Virus record (IMG/VR): IMGVR_UViG_3300012357_000009
Coordinates: 1-36,125 of that record
Direction: 5' to 3' (one strand)
Length of the DNA stretch: 36,125 nucleotides
From: a virus
In this document: in pieces, positions 7,429 to 16,572 of the stretch
Numbering within the stretch: the first letter of the stretch is position 1
Layout of the letters: each line of letters opens with the position of its first letter
Position numbers and translations under genes: made by a program
Notes under the pieces: model-generated
What the model was told of the DNA's origin: nothing
The model's database searches: none
The model's input: only the letters and a program-made list of their open reading frames with translations

Positions 7429-7950
7429 ATGGGGGCTGCAACTTGCCAAGCGCAGCTAGGGACCGGAGCTAGTGTGTCATGGGCTAATGCGGAAACAGGG
7501 ATTGTTTTTAACCTCGTGGATACCCAGACTGGTACGACGCCAGTAGCCATACCAACTGCCACAGGAACCGTGTTCTCGTGGATCAAGAACCTCGTCATTG
7601 CCGTAACCGTTACCGGCACCACCGCAATAACCAACAGAACCATTAAGATGTCAACGACGACGGCAACAGGACTTGCACTCTGGTACAAAGCCGTTGCCGT
7701 CGCATCGTATGTACAAGCAGCAAGTGGCAATAGGCCCTCGTCCTCAGGCTCGAACGGTGCCACACCAGCTGGATATACGTCCATGACGACCAGCGCTGTG
7801 CAGTATGACAATACGAGCGTGGCAACGAGCGGATCAGGCCCCAACGGGTCAATGGCGGTATGTGTGCTTGGTGTAGACAATTTATACGTAGGAGGAGCAG
7901 GTTCTGCCATTGCACTACCTTCAATCGTGTTGAGCTACGATGAAGCTTAA
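7429..7950 (+). CDS. Hypothetical beta-rich structural protein
   Basis: The protein has 173 residues; ATG 7429 is preceded by AAGGAG at good spacing. It is rich in Thr, Ser, Ala and Val with few charges. The alternating pattern VFSWIKNLVIAVTVTGTTAI and TNRTIKMSTTTATGLALWYK suggests a beta-sandwich, and the ending GGAGSAIALPSIVLSYDEA is a terminal strand. It lies directly after the tape measure, where distal tail or baseplate components are encoded, so a tail-tip component is likely. No specific family is recognised. The stop at 7950 is followed by a short AT-rich stretch (7951-7990). Confidence 0.55.
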   Translation: MGAATCQAQLGTGASVSWANAETGIVFNLVDTQTGTTPVAIPTATGTVFSWIKNLVIAVTVTGTTAITNRTIKMSTTTATGLALWYKAVAVASYVQAASGNRPSSSGSNGATPAGYTSMTTSAVQYDNTSVATSGSGPNGSMAVCVLGVDNLYVGGAGSAIALPSIVLSYDEA

Positions 7951-7992
7951 CGATTATTTATATAATATTAATAGTACATAAGGATAAAAAAC

Positions 7993-8385
7993 ACGCAAGA
8001 AGATATCTATACTCTAGGATTCAACGCTGGGCAACCATCGGCACAAAAGGATGCGTATACGTGGTGTGCGATCTATAATGACGACCGCACAGTCATCTAT
8101 GAGAACGATGAAAATAGCTTTGCCGATGTTCATCCGTCACGTGTCCAGACGCTTCTGCTCTTGCCCATACCGGGTACAGAGGGAGAAGCACAGCGCATGG
8201 ATATTCCGTCTGACGCTACTCCTGTATTCTTCAGGCGGCGAAGTATGACGCTCAATCTCGAAACTTCCGAGGAAACACACAAGACAGCCCATTGCATCGG
8301 GTGGAAACGTGGTGATGAGGCCATCTATCTCTTCGTGCTCTCAGATGGCTCAACGCTCTTAACAGACAATTTACAGGCAATTTAG
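7993..8385 (+). CDS. Hypothetical tail protein, apparently with a non-standard start (ACG)
   Basis: The frame is open from 7975 to TAG 8383-8385 and reads as coding throughout (TLGFNAGQPSAQKDAYTWCA and onward), but it contains no ATG, GTG or TTG before TTG 8161. A ribosome site AAGGA (7979-7983) points at ACG 7993, nine bases on, which gives about 130 residues. The protein contains TWCAIYNDDRTVIYENDEN, VQTLLLLPIPGTEGE, MDIPSDATPVFFRRR and a C-terminal strand pair with YLFVLSDGSTLLTDNLQAI. It shares this order of elements with the next gene (8401-8829), so the two are probably tandem paralogues. Function is unknown; a tail-associated role is inferred from position. Confidence 0.5.
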   Translation, partial: TQEDIYTLGFNAGQPSAQKDAYTWCAIYNDDRTVIYENDENSFADVHPSRVQTLLLLPIPGTEGEAQRMDIPSDATPVFFRRRSMTLNLETSEETHKTAHCIGWKRGDEAIYLFVLSDGSTLLTDNLQAI

Positions 8386-8400
8386 AACAGAGGTACACAT

Positions 8401-8829
8401 ATGGGATTGGTTGAGGAAATACTCGGATACACATTACAGGAACTTGCAATATCCTTCTGGGCGGTAAAGCTGACGAATGGTGAGTGGGTATGCAATGCAA
8501 ACAATATCTTTGATGAAGGTAAAAATTGCTATCGATTCATGAATTGGGAGAATGACATCATTGCCAATGGTGAACATAAGAACATCACAGAACTATGGTT
8601 GTTTTGTCCACCGTCGAGAGCGTTGCCTGACGGTGCAACGGCTCACATGCTTATCACGCGACCGTGTACCGCATTCCAGGTGAAGAGAGGCAGAGGCAAG
8701 GAACAGAAACACATCATTGGAAGGAGAGACGATGACCAGGGGCATTGTACTTGCTTTATTTGGGACTCGGCACAGGGGAGCCTGACAGCAGAGACGACCA
8801 CACTTGATCATCTAGGAGTAACTTTATAA
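8401..8829 (+). CDS. Hypothetical tail protein, paralogue of the preceding gene
   Basis: This 142-residue protein starts at ATG 8401 after a GAGG site. Its layout mirrors the gene before it: an N-terminal helix (EEILGYTLQEL), a strand pair with WAVKLTNGEWVCNANNIFDE, then ITELWLFCPP...DGATAHMLITRP matching VQTLLLLPIP...SDATPVFFRRR, and a C-terminal strand region (GHCTCFIWDSAQG). The similarity is weak but consistent over the length. I do not recognise the family. Its position between tape measure and hub suggests a tail-tip or chaperone role. The stop at 8827-8829 lies just before the hub start at 8831. Confidence 0.55.
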   Translation: MGLVEEILGYTLQELAISFWAVKLTNGEWVCNANNIFDEGKNCYRFMNWENDIIANGEHKNITELWLFCPPSRALPDGATAHMLITRPCTAFQVKRGRGKEQKHIIGRRDDDQGHCTCFIWDSAQGSLTAETTTLDHLGVTL

Positions 8830-8830
8830 A

Positions 8831-11800
8831 GTGACCGTTCTGTATGGTAGTAACGTCGCCGATGGCACATTAACCACCGCCTGTAAGATGTCCACGACGA
8901 CAGGTGGGACAGAGACATCGAATACGAGCACCTTTGTCAGTACCGCGCTTACCTTTGCCGAAGTGCTGAGCAAAGGTGGTGCGAGTGCGCCAATTGCTGC
9001 CATACCAGCCCCAACGGGCAACGGCTGGATCTATTTTCCTGGTGTTGCTGGTTCCTTTGCGGCAGGCAATTGGAGCGCGGCTCATACCCATTCATGTGTG
9101 TCGCATGGTACTGATACCACCATTCGCTTCTATAAATATAGCAGTGGCACCTATACCTCTATCGGCAGCATTGTTGCGACTCAAACGGTTACTACCAAAA
9201 CCACTTATACTCATGCGGCAACCGCAATGGGGGCTGTCACACTTGGTGCGAGTGATGGTATCTATGTAGACCTCTGGTGGCATGATAACGGCGCGAACGT
9301 CGGTGGTGACAATCCGACGAACTTCATTTCTAACTCTGGCACAGCGGGTGTCACCAATGACATGATGGTGACGACGAGCACATGGACGGTGTCTGGCTCT
9401 ACTGTCTCGCGCACCGTCCCTGCTACCGCTGCATTGCTCTCGACTACTAGCCACGTTGTCCCTGATACTGCCGCTCTGCAATCGGTACAGAATCCAAGAA
9501 TTGTCCCAACAAATGCGGCATTCCAATCGTTGGGGCTTGGACGAAACGTTCCTGCTAACGCGTCCATTGCCAACAACAAGAGTAGGATCGTGACCGCAAC
9601 AGTGGCCCTCGACCAGCCGAGTAGCAGGAACGTCGCTGCATCTGCCTCCCTCACAAGCTTGGGCTTATTTCGCTCCGTGCCTACATCTGTATCGCTCATC
9701 GTAAACAATAGCCGTACCATCCCGGCAACGGTAGCACTCACGTCGCCCGCCGTATTCTATGCCTCCAACGTTGCACAGGCACTAGGAGGCTTAACACAAT
9801 CCGATCAGATGTCAGAAGTGCTGGGAGGCGTAGAAACCAGTGTAACAGTCACCATGCCAGCCAGCTCGCTCAATACCTATGTCGAACTCCTGGCGCAAGG
9901 TGGCACCGCAACAGGGACGCCCGTTCTACCCTCTCCAACCGGTAAAGGCTGGTCTATCGCGCTCAGCGGAAACACGATCTTATCCGGGTACTGGTCAGGT
10001 GCGTTCACGCTCGCGAAGAGTGGATCTAGCATGAGCGGGGCATCGCTCTATGTACGCTGGTACAGGCGCACGATGGATGGCACCTACTACTCTATCGCTG
10101 CATCATCACTCATCGGCCAAACATTCTCAACCACAAAAACGACATTTACAACCCCGTCCGTTTTCGCGGCACTCTGGGAATTCGTGGCGGGCGATACCTT
10201 ATATATGGATGCGTTTGTTGCCAATGGGGCGTCGTCGTGGGCCAGCGCGGTCTTTACCAACTACGTCTCCAATAGTGCCAGTTTGGGCGTCTACAACGAT
10301 GGTATGACCATTGCGCCTATGCTCATCGCTACACCTGCTGAGCTTGCCTGTTACATCAGTGCTGACAGTTTTCAAACTGGTGCTACTCTCCCTGTGCGCG
10401 ATCAATCTTTTGTGTTGGCAGACGCTATTGATCAACGCTCCATTGTCACGCTCACTGGTGAGGATGTAGCGGGTACGCTCTCCTATCAGCGCGGCTCTCC
10501 GATGATCCTGTCAGACCATGACCAGGGGCGACTCTATACTGGCTATGTCAATTCCGATAAGGTATCCAAGCCAGCAGCCGGGAACAGCAACGCGCAACTC
10601 GAACATATGTTGACGTTCATGGACCCGCATTATTTGGTAGATAAAAGAGCGAACACCACCGACTATCTCAACTGGTCAGCAGGCGACATGGTGTGCGACT
10701 TCATCCAGTCCACATTGTCACAGGAGGGCATCACCGGACAATTCGCGCTGGAGAGTGACTACATGCCCGCAACGTTCGGACAGGGCACGCTCACCAATAC
10801 CGTTGCAACGACCACAACGACGCCCTTCACCTATGCGCCAAATACAGCAACTCCTCCCATCACATCAAACACAGGTGACCTGGAGCTTGTCCGAGCAGGG
10901 ACACAATTCACGCTGACTGAAGATCTCACTGCTGACTTTGCCAGTGGCACGCTCACGAACATGGTGGCAAGCAATAATCAGTTGTCACCTTCCACGCAGA
11001 GCGCGATCAAAGTGACGGCTCTCTACTCACCAGTGGCAGGAACGAATAATGCACCTGCCACCGAAGCGGCAGGCATACAAACGGATTCGGAGCTTATCGC
11101 CAATCTTGTACGCGCGAGCATATGGACGGGTAGCATGACGGTCGGGGTGAGTGACACGCTCAATTATGGCATCTGGATCAGTAGCACGTCTCCCGCATTC
11201 CAAGCCGGGGTTGACATCCTGTTCAGCGATGGCTCACACATGACTGATATTTATGGCACGCTGGACACCACCACAGATCTCGGATTGTTTGACTCCAATG
11301 GGGTTTCGGTGGATCTCCTACAAGATTTATCAGCGTATGCCAAAGATGTCTGGTACACGCGAACTATCACATTGACTGGCCTCAATGGGAAGACCATCAA
11401 CGAAATCGATGTCTATCTTGCAGGTTCAAGCAGTGGAACCTACACCTTTTTTGTCAAGAATTGCTATTTGGGATCGCAATCAGGAAGCCCATTCTTCAGT
11501 ACCACGGCAACGACAATAGAAGATGCCACGAAGATTGCTACGCTTGGGGCCTATCTCATAGGCACGATCAACAGGTCAGTAGTCACTGTCTACAATCCAC
11601 TGTCCAGCAATCGTGTGTCGGGCGCTCATAGCATCAGTAGCGTAGGGCTGGTACAAAACTCCTCGATCACGTGGACGGCCAGCCTGCCCGCTTCTGGCAC
11701 CTCACCAACTGCTTACCCACCAGGAACGTCAGGGGCTAGTACGACATCAACTGGTGGCGCATCCTCAATGGTCATGCTAGTGTCCTACGACGGCAACGCG

Positions 11801-14779
11801 TGGCTTCAGTGCCAGAATAGTCAAGCCCTTCCAGGGTTGCCGCCCGGCGCAAACGTGAGCGGGTTATCGCTGTATTTGCGAGAACAATTTCAAGCGGGCA
11901 GTGATCCAACCGCTATACCAGCACTGCTGAATGTGCAGGTTACCATCAACAGTGCAGCCAACCAGACAGTGAGCGATATTGTCGCCACCTACGGGACATC
12001 CACTCAATGGAATACCGGAACACAGGTGTTGACGAATCCAAATGCAAATGGAAACTTGACGATTGGCGGGAGCGCCAACCCGCTCACACAAGGATGGAGT
12101 AGCAGTGCTATTCTCGCTCAGCAGACGCTTTTGCCGGGCACGTTCAATAGCGGAACACAATCTGTATCAGGTGGCGCATTTCTTCTGACCACAGGGGCCA
12201 ATAGTGGCGGCTCATGGTGCCAATCTCGCTTTGATTTTGCAGGTTACTTTCAGAATGGCACGATTGAGGCTGATGTCAAAGTGAGCACAATAGGCGTATA
12301 TACCGAATGCGGTATCGAATATAGGCAAACTGGATGGGGCAACGCCAACAACAACATGTCCTACTACGTTGCTATCAACCAGGGCGGCGCTGTTTTCTTA
12401 GGCTTTGGGTCAAATAGCTTTTCTAATACAGGTGGAACCTTCACCACCATCAAAAGCGTTTCGCAAACCATTGCAGCGAATACCTACTATCATCTCAAGG
12501 TGGTTGTACAGGGAAACAGGCATACTGTCTATTTCAACCACGCAGGGACGCCCACGATAGATGTCATTGACAATACCTATACATCGGCGGGTCAAGTCGG
12601 CTTTCGCGCCTATATCAATGCTAGTTCATCCTTTACGGCAAGCATCGACAACTTCTCGATGATCACGACCACCAGTGGCACCTGGACAAGCCCGTCAACC
12701 TCGCTCTCTGCACTTGGCACCTGTGGCTATAGTCAAGTCTGTTGGACAGATTTAGACAGCAGAGGGCAGGTAGAGCAGACCACCACAGTACTTGCCACCA
12801 TCGATGGTGGTACGACCTGGCAACAGTGCACCAACGGCGCGGAGATTCCACAACTGCCGAGAGGAACGAGCGTATCAGGCGTGTCTATCCAGTTCCAGGC
12901 TATCCTTTTCAGCGGCACGCCGCCTATCTCTACGCCTATCCTGATGGGCCTCTACATGCGTTGCTGTGGCAATTATGGGACGGTCACTGGCACGCGCATC
13001 AGCCCCGCACTCAATCTCAGCCCGGTTGGTTACATCGGCAGCAGTAATGTGTTCTGGAACGCCAACATTCCCACCAGCACGACGCTTGCAGTGGCAACCA
13101 CACAAGATCTCTCGACATATCACACCGTTGGCAGCAACGGCGCTGGTGAAGCGTTGCCATATTGGGCCAATCAGGTAGCAGCCACACAGGATCTGTTCAA
13201 TACGAATACGCTCGCCAACTACACCAATACCAGCAAGAGTGGAGGGAGCGCGGCGAGTGTAGCCTACACCACACAGCAGAGTTCAGTGACGTTATCTGGA
13301 GGCTCAAGTGCTCTTTACCTGAACAATGCCATCTCTTGCACTGACGTAGACCTGCTTTGTGATACTTCGTGGTCTGATGCTGGCGGGCTGGTGTGGCGCA
13401 AAGTTGACGCGAGTAATTTCTACGAGGTCGGCGTATACGATGCCTCTTCCTCTGGAGGCTTTACCAATCAACTCAGGCTCTATAAGGTTGCGTCTGGTAC
13501 GCGTAGCCTGCTCGGAAGCGCATCAAGTATCACGTTCACACGCAGCACATTCCATCGGGTACGAGTGAGCATGCAAGGTGGACTCATCAATGTGTACTGG
13601 GATGGACAGTGTGTGCAATCCTACCTGGACACATCCCCACTTGGCGCGGGCGCATGTGGATTACGTAATGACTCTGGCATCTCAGCCTACTATCAGTTGT
13701 GGATTCAGCCATTAGGAACGAATTTAACTGGGCAGGCGCTCTCTACCAAAGTGACGATGACCACGACTGACCCGTCGCAGATGCCACAGTTGTTTGTCCT
13801 GGTCGCCTGCATGCGTGGCCCGGCGATTGCGACAGGTGCCACCATCGCGCAATTGCACCCGGTTACGAAGCCGTTCGCTGCGTACTATAGCACGGAGATA
13901 GACACACTTGTGCAGGCGTCTGGTGACTTCTACTGGTATGTGGACAAGTGGAAACAGTTACGATTCGGCCCAAGACTGGCCCGTCCTGGTGCATTCCCGA
14001 TACAGTCTGTAGCAGATCCGGCAGGGGTCTATTCTGGCTATCTACTCTATCAGCCACAGGTGAGCGTGTTATCATCTGCTGACCTGTTCCGCAACGAGAT
14101 GATCATTAACAACGTCAACGGACTGGTGACACCACCACCTGAAACGAAAGTGTCGGATGGTTCAACCACAAGTTGGACGATGGGTTATCCGTTGTACTCA
14201 GCACCAACGATCACCATCAATGGGCAAGGTGCAAGCGTTGGGCTGCAAGGAGTTGATAGTGGTCATCAATTCTACTGGCAACCTCAAAGCGCGAGCATCT
14301 CCTACGATAGCAGCCTCCCGAAACTACCGGCTGGTACGATCCTTGTCTTTGCCTATGTCGGATCAAGCACCGTCAACGTCATCCTCAACAATAGTGCAAG
14401 TCAGACAGCACAGGCAGCACTTGAGCAAAATAGCGGGATCGTGGCGGCTATTCAATCAGCGCTCAGCAACAACGTGCTTGGCATGACGACGGACCAGGCG
14501 ACGACCTTTGGCAATGGCCTGCTAGCGAGGAACGGCAATAACAACACGATAGAGGTGGTAGGTGTAACACGCTACGGCGGGCTGGTCCCTGGCACAACGG
14601 TCCCGCTATTTCTTCCCGAATTACTTTCTACCTGGAACGCGCAACTGCCTATTGTTAAAGTCACAACAACGGCATTTCAGGGACAGAATGGGTTAATTTG
14701 GCTTTACATGGTTGATGCGACAAACGGCCCCAACTTGTCACAATGGAGTCGTGTTTGGTTCGGGAGTGGAAATGCATAA
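8831..14779 (+). CDS. Giant tail hub / receptor-binding protein with sugar-binding modules
   Basis: The protein has 1982 residues. GTG 8831 is the only reasonable start, with AGGAG 12 bases upstream. Residues 1-190 and 305-500 are two divergent copies of one beta-sandwich module (LYGSNVADG... and FYASNVAQA...), joined by eight 14-15-residue repeats. Residues about 500-640 (VTLTGEDVAGTLSYQRGSPM and onward) and 1685-1982 (DTLVQASGDFYWYVDKWKQL and onward) resemble the hub portion of siphovirus tail proteins. Between them lie two LamG/concanavalin-like modules at about 1098-1278 and 1453-1631, recognised by strands such as GTIEADVKV, YHLKVVVQGNRHTVYFNHAG and HRVRVSMQGGLINVYWDGQC. I infer the tail-tip hub with attached carbohydrate-binding domains. 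Confidence 0.65.
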   Translation: MTVLYGSNVADGTLTTACKMSTTTGGTETSNTSTFVSTALTFAEVLSKGGASAPIAAIPAPTGNGWIYFPGVAGSFAAGNWSAAHTHSCVSHGTDTTIRFYKYSSGTYTSIGSIVATQTVTTKTTYTHAATAMGAVTLGASDGIYVDLWWHDNGANVGGDNPTNFISNSGTAGVTNDMMVTTSTWTVSGSTVSRTVPATAALLSTTSHVVPDTAALQSVQNPRIVPTNAAFQSLGLGRNVPANASIANNKSRIVTATVALDQPSSRNVAASASLTSLGLFRSVPTSVSLIVNNSRTIPATVALTSPAVFYASNVAQALGGLTQSDQMSEVLGGVETSVTVTMPASSLNTYVELLAQGGTATGTPVLPSPTGKGWSIALSGNTILSGYWSGAFTLAKSGSSMSGASLYVRWYRRTMDGTYYSIAASSLIGQTFSTTKTTFTTPSVFAALWEFVAGDTLYMDAFVANGASSWASAVFTNYVSNSASLGVYNDGMTIAPMLIATPAELACYISADSFQTGATLPVRDQSFVLADAIDQRSIVTLTGEDVAGTLSYQRGSPMILSDHDQGRLYTGYVNSDKVSKPAAGNSNAQLEHMLTFMDPHYLVDKRANTTDYLNWSAGDMVCDFIQSTLSQEGITGQFALESDYMPATFGQGTLTNTVATTTTTPFTYAPNTATPPITSNTGDLELVRAGTQFTLTEDLTADFASGTLTNMVASNNQLSPSTQSAIKVTALYSPVAGTNNAPATEAAGIQTDSELIANLVRASIWTGSMTVGVSDTLNYGIWISSTSPAFQAGVDILFSDGSHMTDIYGTLDTTTDLGLFDSNGVSVDLLQDLSAYAKDVWYTRTITLTGLNGKTINEIDVYLAGSSSGTYTFFVKNCYLGSQSGSPFFSTTATTIEDATKIATLGAYLIGTINRSVVTVYNPLSSNRVSGAHSISSVGLVQNSSITWTASLPASGTSPTAYPPGTSGASTTSTGGASSMVMLVSYDGNAWLQCQNSQALPGLPPGANVSGLSLYLREQFQAGSDPTAIPALLNVQVTINSAANQTVSDIVATYGTSTQWNTGTQVLTNPNANGNLTIGGSANPLTQGWSSSAILAQQTLLPGTFNSGTQSVSGGAFLLTTGANSGGSWCQSRFDFAGYFQNGTIEADVKVSTIGVYTECGIEYRQTGWGNANNNMSYYVAINQGGAVFLGFGSNSFSNTGGTFTTIKSVSQTIAANTYYHLKVVVQGNRHTVYFNHAGTPTIDVIDNTYTSAGQVGFRAYINASSSFTASIDNFSMITTTSGTWTSPSTSLSALGTCGYSQVCWTDLDSRGQVEQTTTVLATIDGGTTWQQCTNGAEIPQLPRGTSVSGVSIQFQAILFSGTPPISTPILMGLYMRCCGNYGTVTGTRISPALNLSPVGYIGSSNVFWNANIPTSTTLAVATTQDLSTYHTVGSNGAGEALPYWANQVAATQDLFNTNTLANYTNTSKSGGSAASVAYTTQQSSVTLSGGSSALYLNNAISCTDVDLLCDTSWSDAGGLVWRKVDASNFYEVGVYDASSSGGFTNQLRLYKVASGTRSLLGSASSITFTRSTFHRVRVSMQGGLINVYWDGQCVQSYLDTSPLGAGACGLRNDSGISAYYQLWIQPLGTNLTGQALSTKVTMTTTDPSQMPQLFVLVACMRGPAIATGATIAQLHPVTKPFAAYYSTEIDTLVQASGDFYWYVDKWKQLRFGPRLARPGAFPIQSVADPAGVYSGYLLYQPQVSVLSSADLFRNEMIINNVNGLVTPPPETKVSDGSTTSWTMGYPLYSAPTITINGQGASVGLQGVDSGHQFYWQPQSASISYDSSLPKLPAGTILVFAYVGSSTVNVILNNSASQTAQAALEQNSGIVAAIQSALSNNVLGMTTDQATTFGNGLLARNGNNNTIEVVGVTRYGGLVPGTTVPLFLPELLSTWNAQLPIVKVTTTAFQGQNGLIWLYMVDATNGPNLSQWSRVWFGSGNA
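9410..9754 (+). repeat. Eight short protein repeats linking two hub modules
   Basis: Residues 194-308 of the giant hub consist of eight units of 14-15 residues with the form R-x-V-P-A-x-A-x-L-x-S. Examples are RTVPATAALLSTTS, HVVPDTAALQSVQNP, RNVPANASIANNKS and RTIPATVALTSPAV. They look like a beta-strand stalk separating two paralogous sandwich domains. Copies have diverged, so this is an old duplication. Confidence 0.75.
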
Positions 14780-14794
14780 AAGGAGAATACGGAA

Positions 14795-14878
14795 GTGACG
14801 ACTACGCTCAAAACAAGAAGTGGCACAGCAACGCTCAAGACGAGGAGTGGAGCATCCACCCTCAAGACGAGGAACTAG
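14795..14878 (+). CDS. 27-residue basic peptide with three TLKTRSG repeats
   Basis: GTG 14795 follows GGAG (14782-14785) at a normal distance, and the frame ends at TAG 14876-14878. The predicted peptide is MTTTLKTRSGTA followed by TLKTRSGAS and TLKTRN, so TLKTR occurs three times with a period of 8-9 residues. It contains no acidic residue. The gene fills the whole gap between the hub and the tailspike and leaves only three bases before the next ATG. Its stop region carries the ribosome site of the tailspike gene, so it may also serve as a translational relay. Function unknown; it could be a short assembly peptide. Confidence 0.5.
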   Translation: MTTTLKTRSGTATLKTRSGASTLKTRN

Positions 14879-14881
14879 CAC

Positions 14882-16555
14882 ATGAGCAATTCACCGCGCT
14901 ATATTGGATTTATCGATCCTCCGTACAACGTAACCATCACTGATGACAGCGGGGCTGTCATGAATCTGACCGGGTGCACTTCCAACAGTTTCACGCTGAC
15001 GATGATCAATCCCTCCACCAATACTGGGAAAAGTGGTGTTGGTGCCTGGACCGTCACAAATGCCACAGCGGGGCAGGCATCTTATCAGTATGCCGCTGCT
15101 GACATGAACACGGCGGGCACCTGGCTGCTGTATACAACAGTGAAGTTACCCAGTGAACCAGGGCCGCGTGAATTGGACCCGGACACACTGGTCATTTATC
15201 CCGGCTCAGTTGGTGCGGGTGCTGCCCCTGCTGGAGTGCTGTCTACGCCTCCTGCATCTCCACTCATCATCAATGTGCGAGACTACGGCGCATATGGTGA
15301 CGGTACAACGGATGATACCGCTGCTATTCAGTCGGCTATCAATGCGGCAGCAACGACGAGTGGCGCGATGTATTTACCGCCGGGAACCTATAAGCTCACA
15401 GCCTCACTCACACTCCCTGCAACACTGCTCTCTGGTTTTCGCATGACGGGCGCTGGATGGGGAACAATCCTCGCTCTTGCCAATGGAGTGAACGACTATG
15501 CCATTAAATTCCTTGAAGCGGCAAATGGTCTCAACGGAGCAGAGTTCAGCCATTTCAAAATCGATGGAAATTGCACCCATCAAACGTCTGGCGGTGGGAT
15601 CGATGCCAATGGCGCAACAAATTGTCTGTTCCACAATTTGTGGATACATGCGCCGTACAACGACGGCATTCACATCCATAACGGCACGCTCACCGGCGGC
15701 TTTGGTGTCCAGTCTTTCGTGACCAACTGTCTCTTTGACGCGGGCAATACCAGCGCTGGCAATGGGCGGGCGCTATCCCTAGACTCAACAGACCAGATTA
15801 TGATTATCGGCAATGATTTCAGAGAGATGGGCGGGTCATCTGGAGCGGACGCTGATTGTATCCGAGACAACAATGGTCTCAGTGCGGTTATCGGGAACAT
15901 CTTTACGAGCAATAATTCTGTGTCGAATGTTGGTGGTGGAGGTATCAAAACATATAGCAATTTCTCAAGGATTATCGGCAACCAGTTTGAGAGCATTCCA
16001 GGTGGGAGCATCATTCTACTGGGAAATAAACACATCGTTTCGGGCAACCAATTCTTGAATATTGGCAAGGGTGCAGGGTCTGCAAATCAGGCATCAGGTA
16101 TCTATACCAGTGCGAACAATAGCATCTTTGCAGATAACTACTTCAATACCGATGGCAGCGGCACCAACGGTACGCAAGCCTTCATCTTCATGGACAACGG
16201 CACGACTGGCAACATTGTATCTGGCAACCAGTTCGATGTGTCCAATGGTGGCTCTGGCTATCTCGTCATCAAACTTGGCACCTCCACCACAAACCAGATC
16301 CGGCGTAATGTCGGGTGGACCACCGAAAATAGCGGGACTGCCTCGATCACCAGCGGCAATACCTCGGTGACGGTGACGCATGGGCTGTCGGTGACACCAA
16401 CGCTCCAACAGATTGCTATAACACCACAAACGAGCCTGGGAAGTGCTGCATTCTTCTGGGTCTCTTCACCAACATCTACACAATTTACTTTGAACGTCAA
16501 TGCAAATCCTGCGCAAACTGTAACATTCTCTTGGAGGGCTGATGCAGGATTTTAG
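14882..16555 (+). CDS. Tailspike with pectate-lyase-type right-handed beta-helix
   Basis: The protein has 557 residues, starting at ATG 14882 after GAGGA. Residues 1-105 form a BppU-like N-terminal domain (FIDPPYNVTITDDSGAVMNL and onward) that would attach it to the tail tip. Residues about 128-460 are a pectate-lyase superfamily beta-helix: VRDYGAYGDGTTDDTAAIQS, then AINAAATTSGAMYLPPGTYK and repeated coils with N-x-F and G-N-x-F motifs such as IIGNDFRE, VIGNIFTS, IIGNQFES and VSGNQFLN. Residues about 475-557 form a compact C-terminal domain seen on many phage spikes (SVTVTHGLSVTPTLQQIAIT and onward). It probably binds and depolymerises a surface polysaccharide. The catalytic residues cannot be assigned from the sequence alone. 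Confidence 0.85.
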   Translation: MSNSPRYIGFIDPPYNVTITDDSGAVMNLTGCTSNSFTLTMINPSTNTGKSGVGAWTVTNATAGQASYQYAAADMNTAGTWLLYTTVKLPSEPGPRELDPDTLVIYPGSVGAGAAPAGVLSTPPASPLIINVRDYGAYGDGTTDDTAAIQSAINAAATTSGAMYLPPGTYKLTASLTLPATLLSGFRMTGAGWGTILALANGVNDYAIKFLEAANGLNGAEFSHFKIDGNCTHQTSGGGIDANGATNCLFHNLWIHAPYNDGIHIHNGTLTGGFGVQSFVTNCLFDAGNTSAGNGRALSLDSTDQIMIIGNDFREMGGSSGADADCIRDNNGLSAVIGNIFTSNNSVSNVGGGGIKTYSNFSRIIGNQFESIPGGSIILLGNKHIVSGNQFLNIGKGAGSANQASGIYTSANNSIFADNYFNTDGSGTNGTQAFIFMDNGTTGNIVSGNQFDVSNGGSGYLVIKLGTSTTNQIRRNVGWTTENSGTASITSGNTSVTVTHGLSVTPTLQQIAITPQTSLGSAAFFWVSSPTSTQFTLNVNANPAQTVTFSWRADAGF

Positions 16556-16572
16556 TTTTAAGGAGTAACACA

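Noticed and set aside
7377-7910. Minus-strand 177-codon frame
   Set aside because: Antisense to the beta-rich structural gene, and its composition simply mirrors that gene's repetitive codons.
9092-9741. Minus-strand frames of 144 and 159 codons inside the hub gene
   Set aside because: Shadows of the 1982-residue hub gene with no start signals or recognisable domains.
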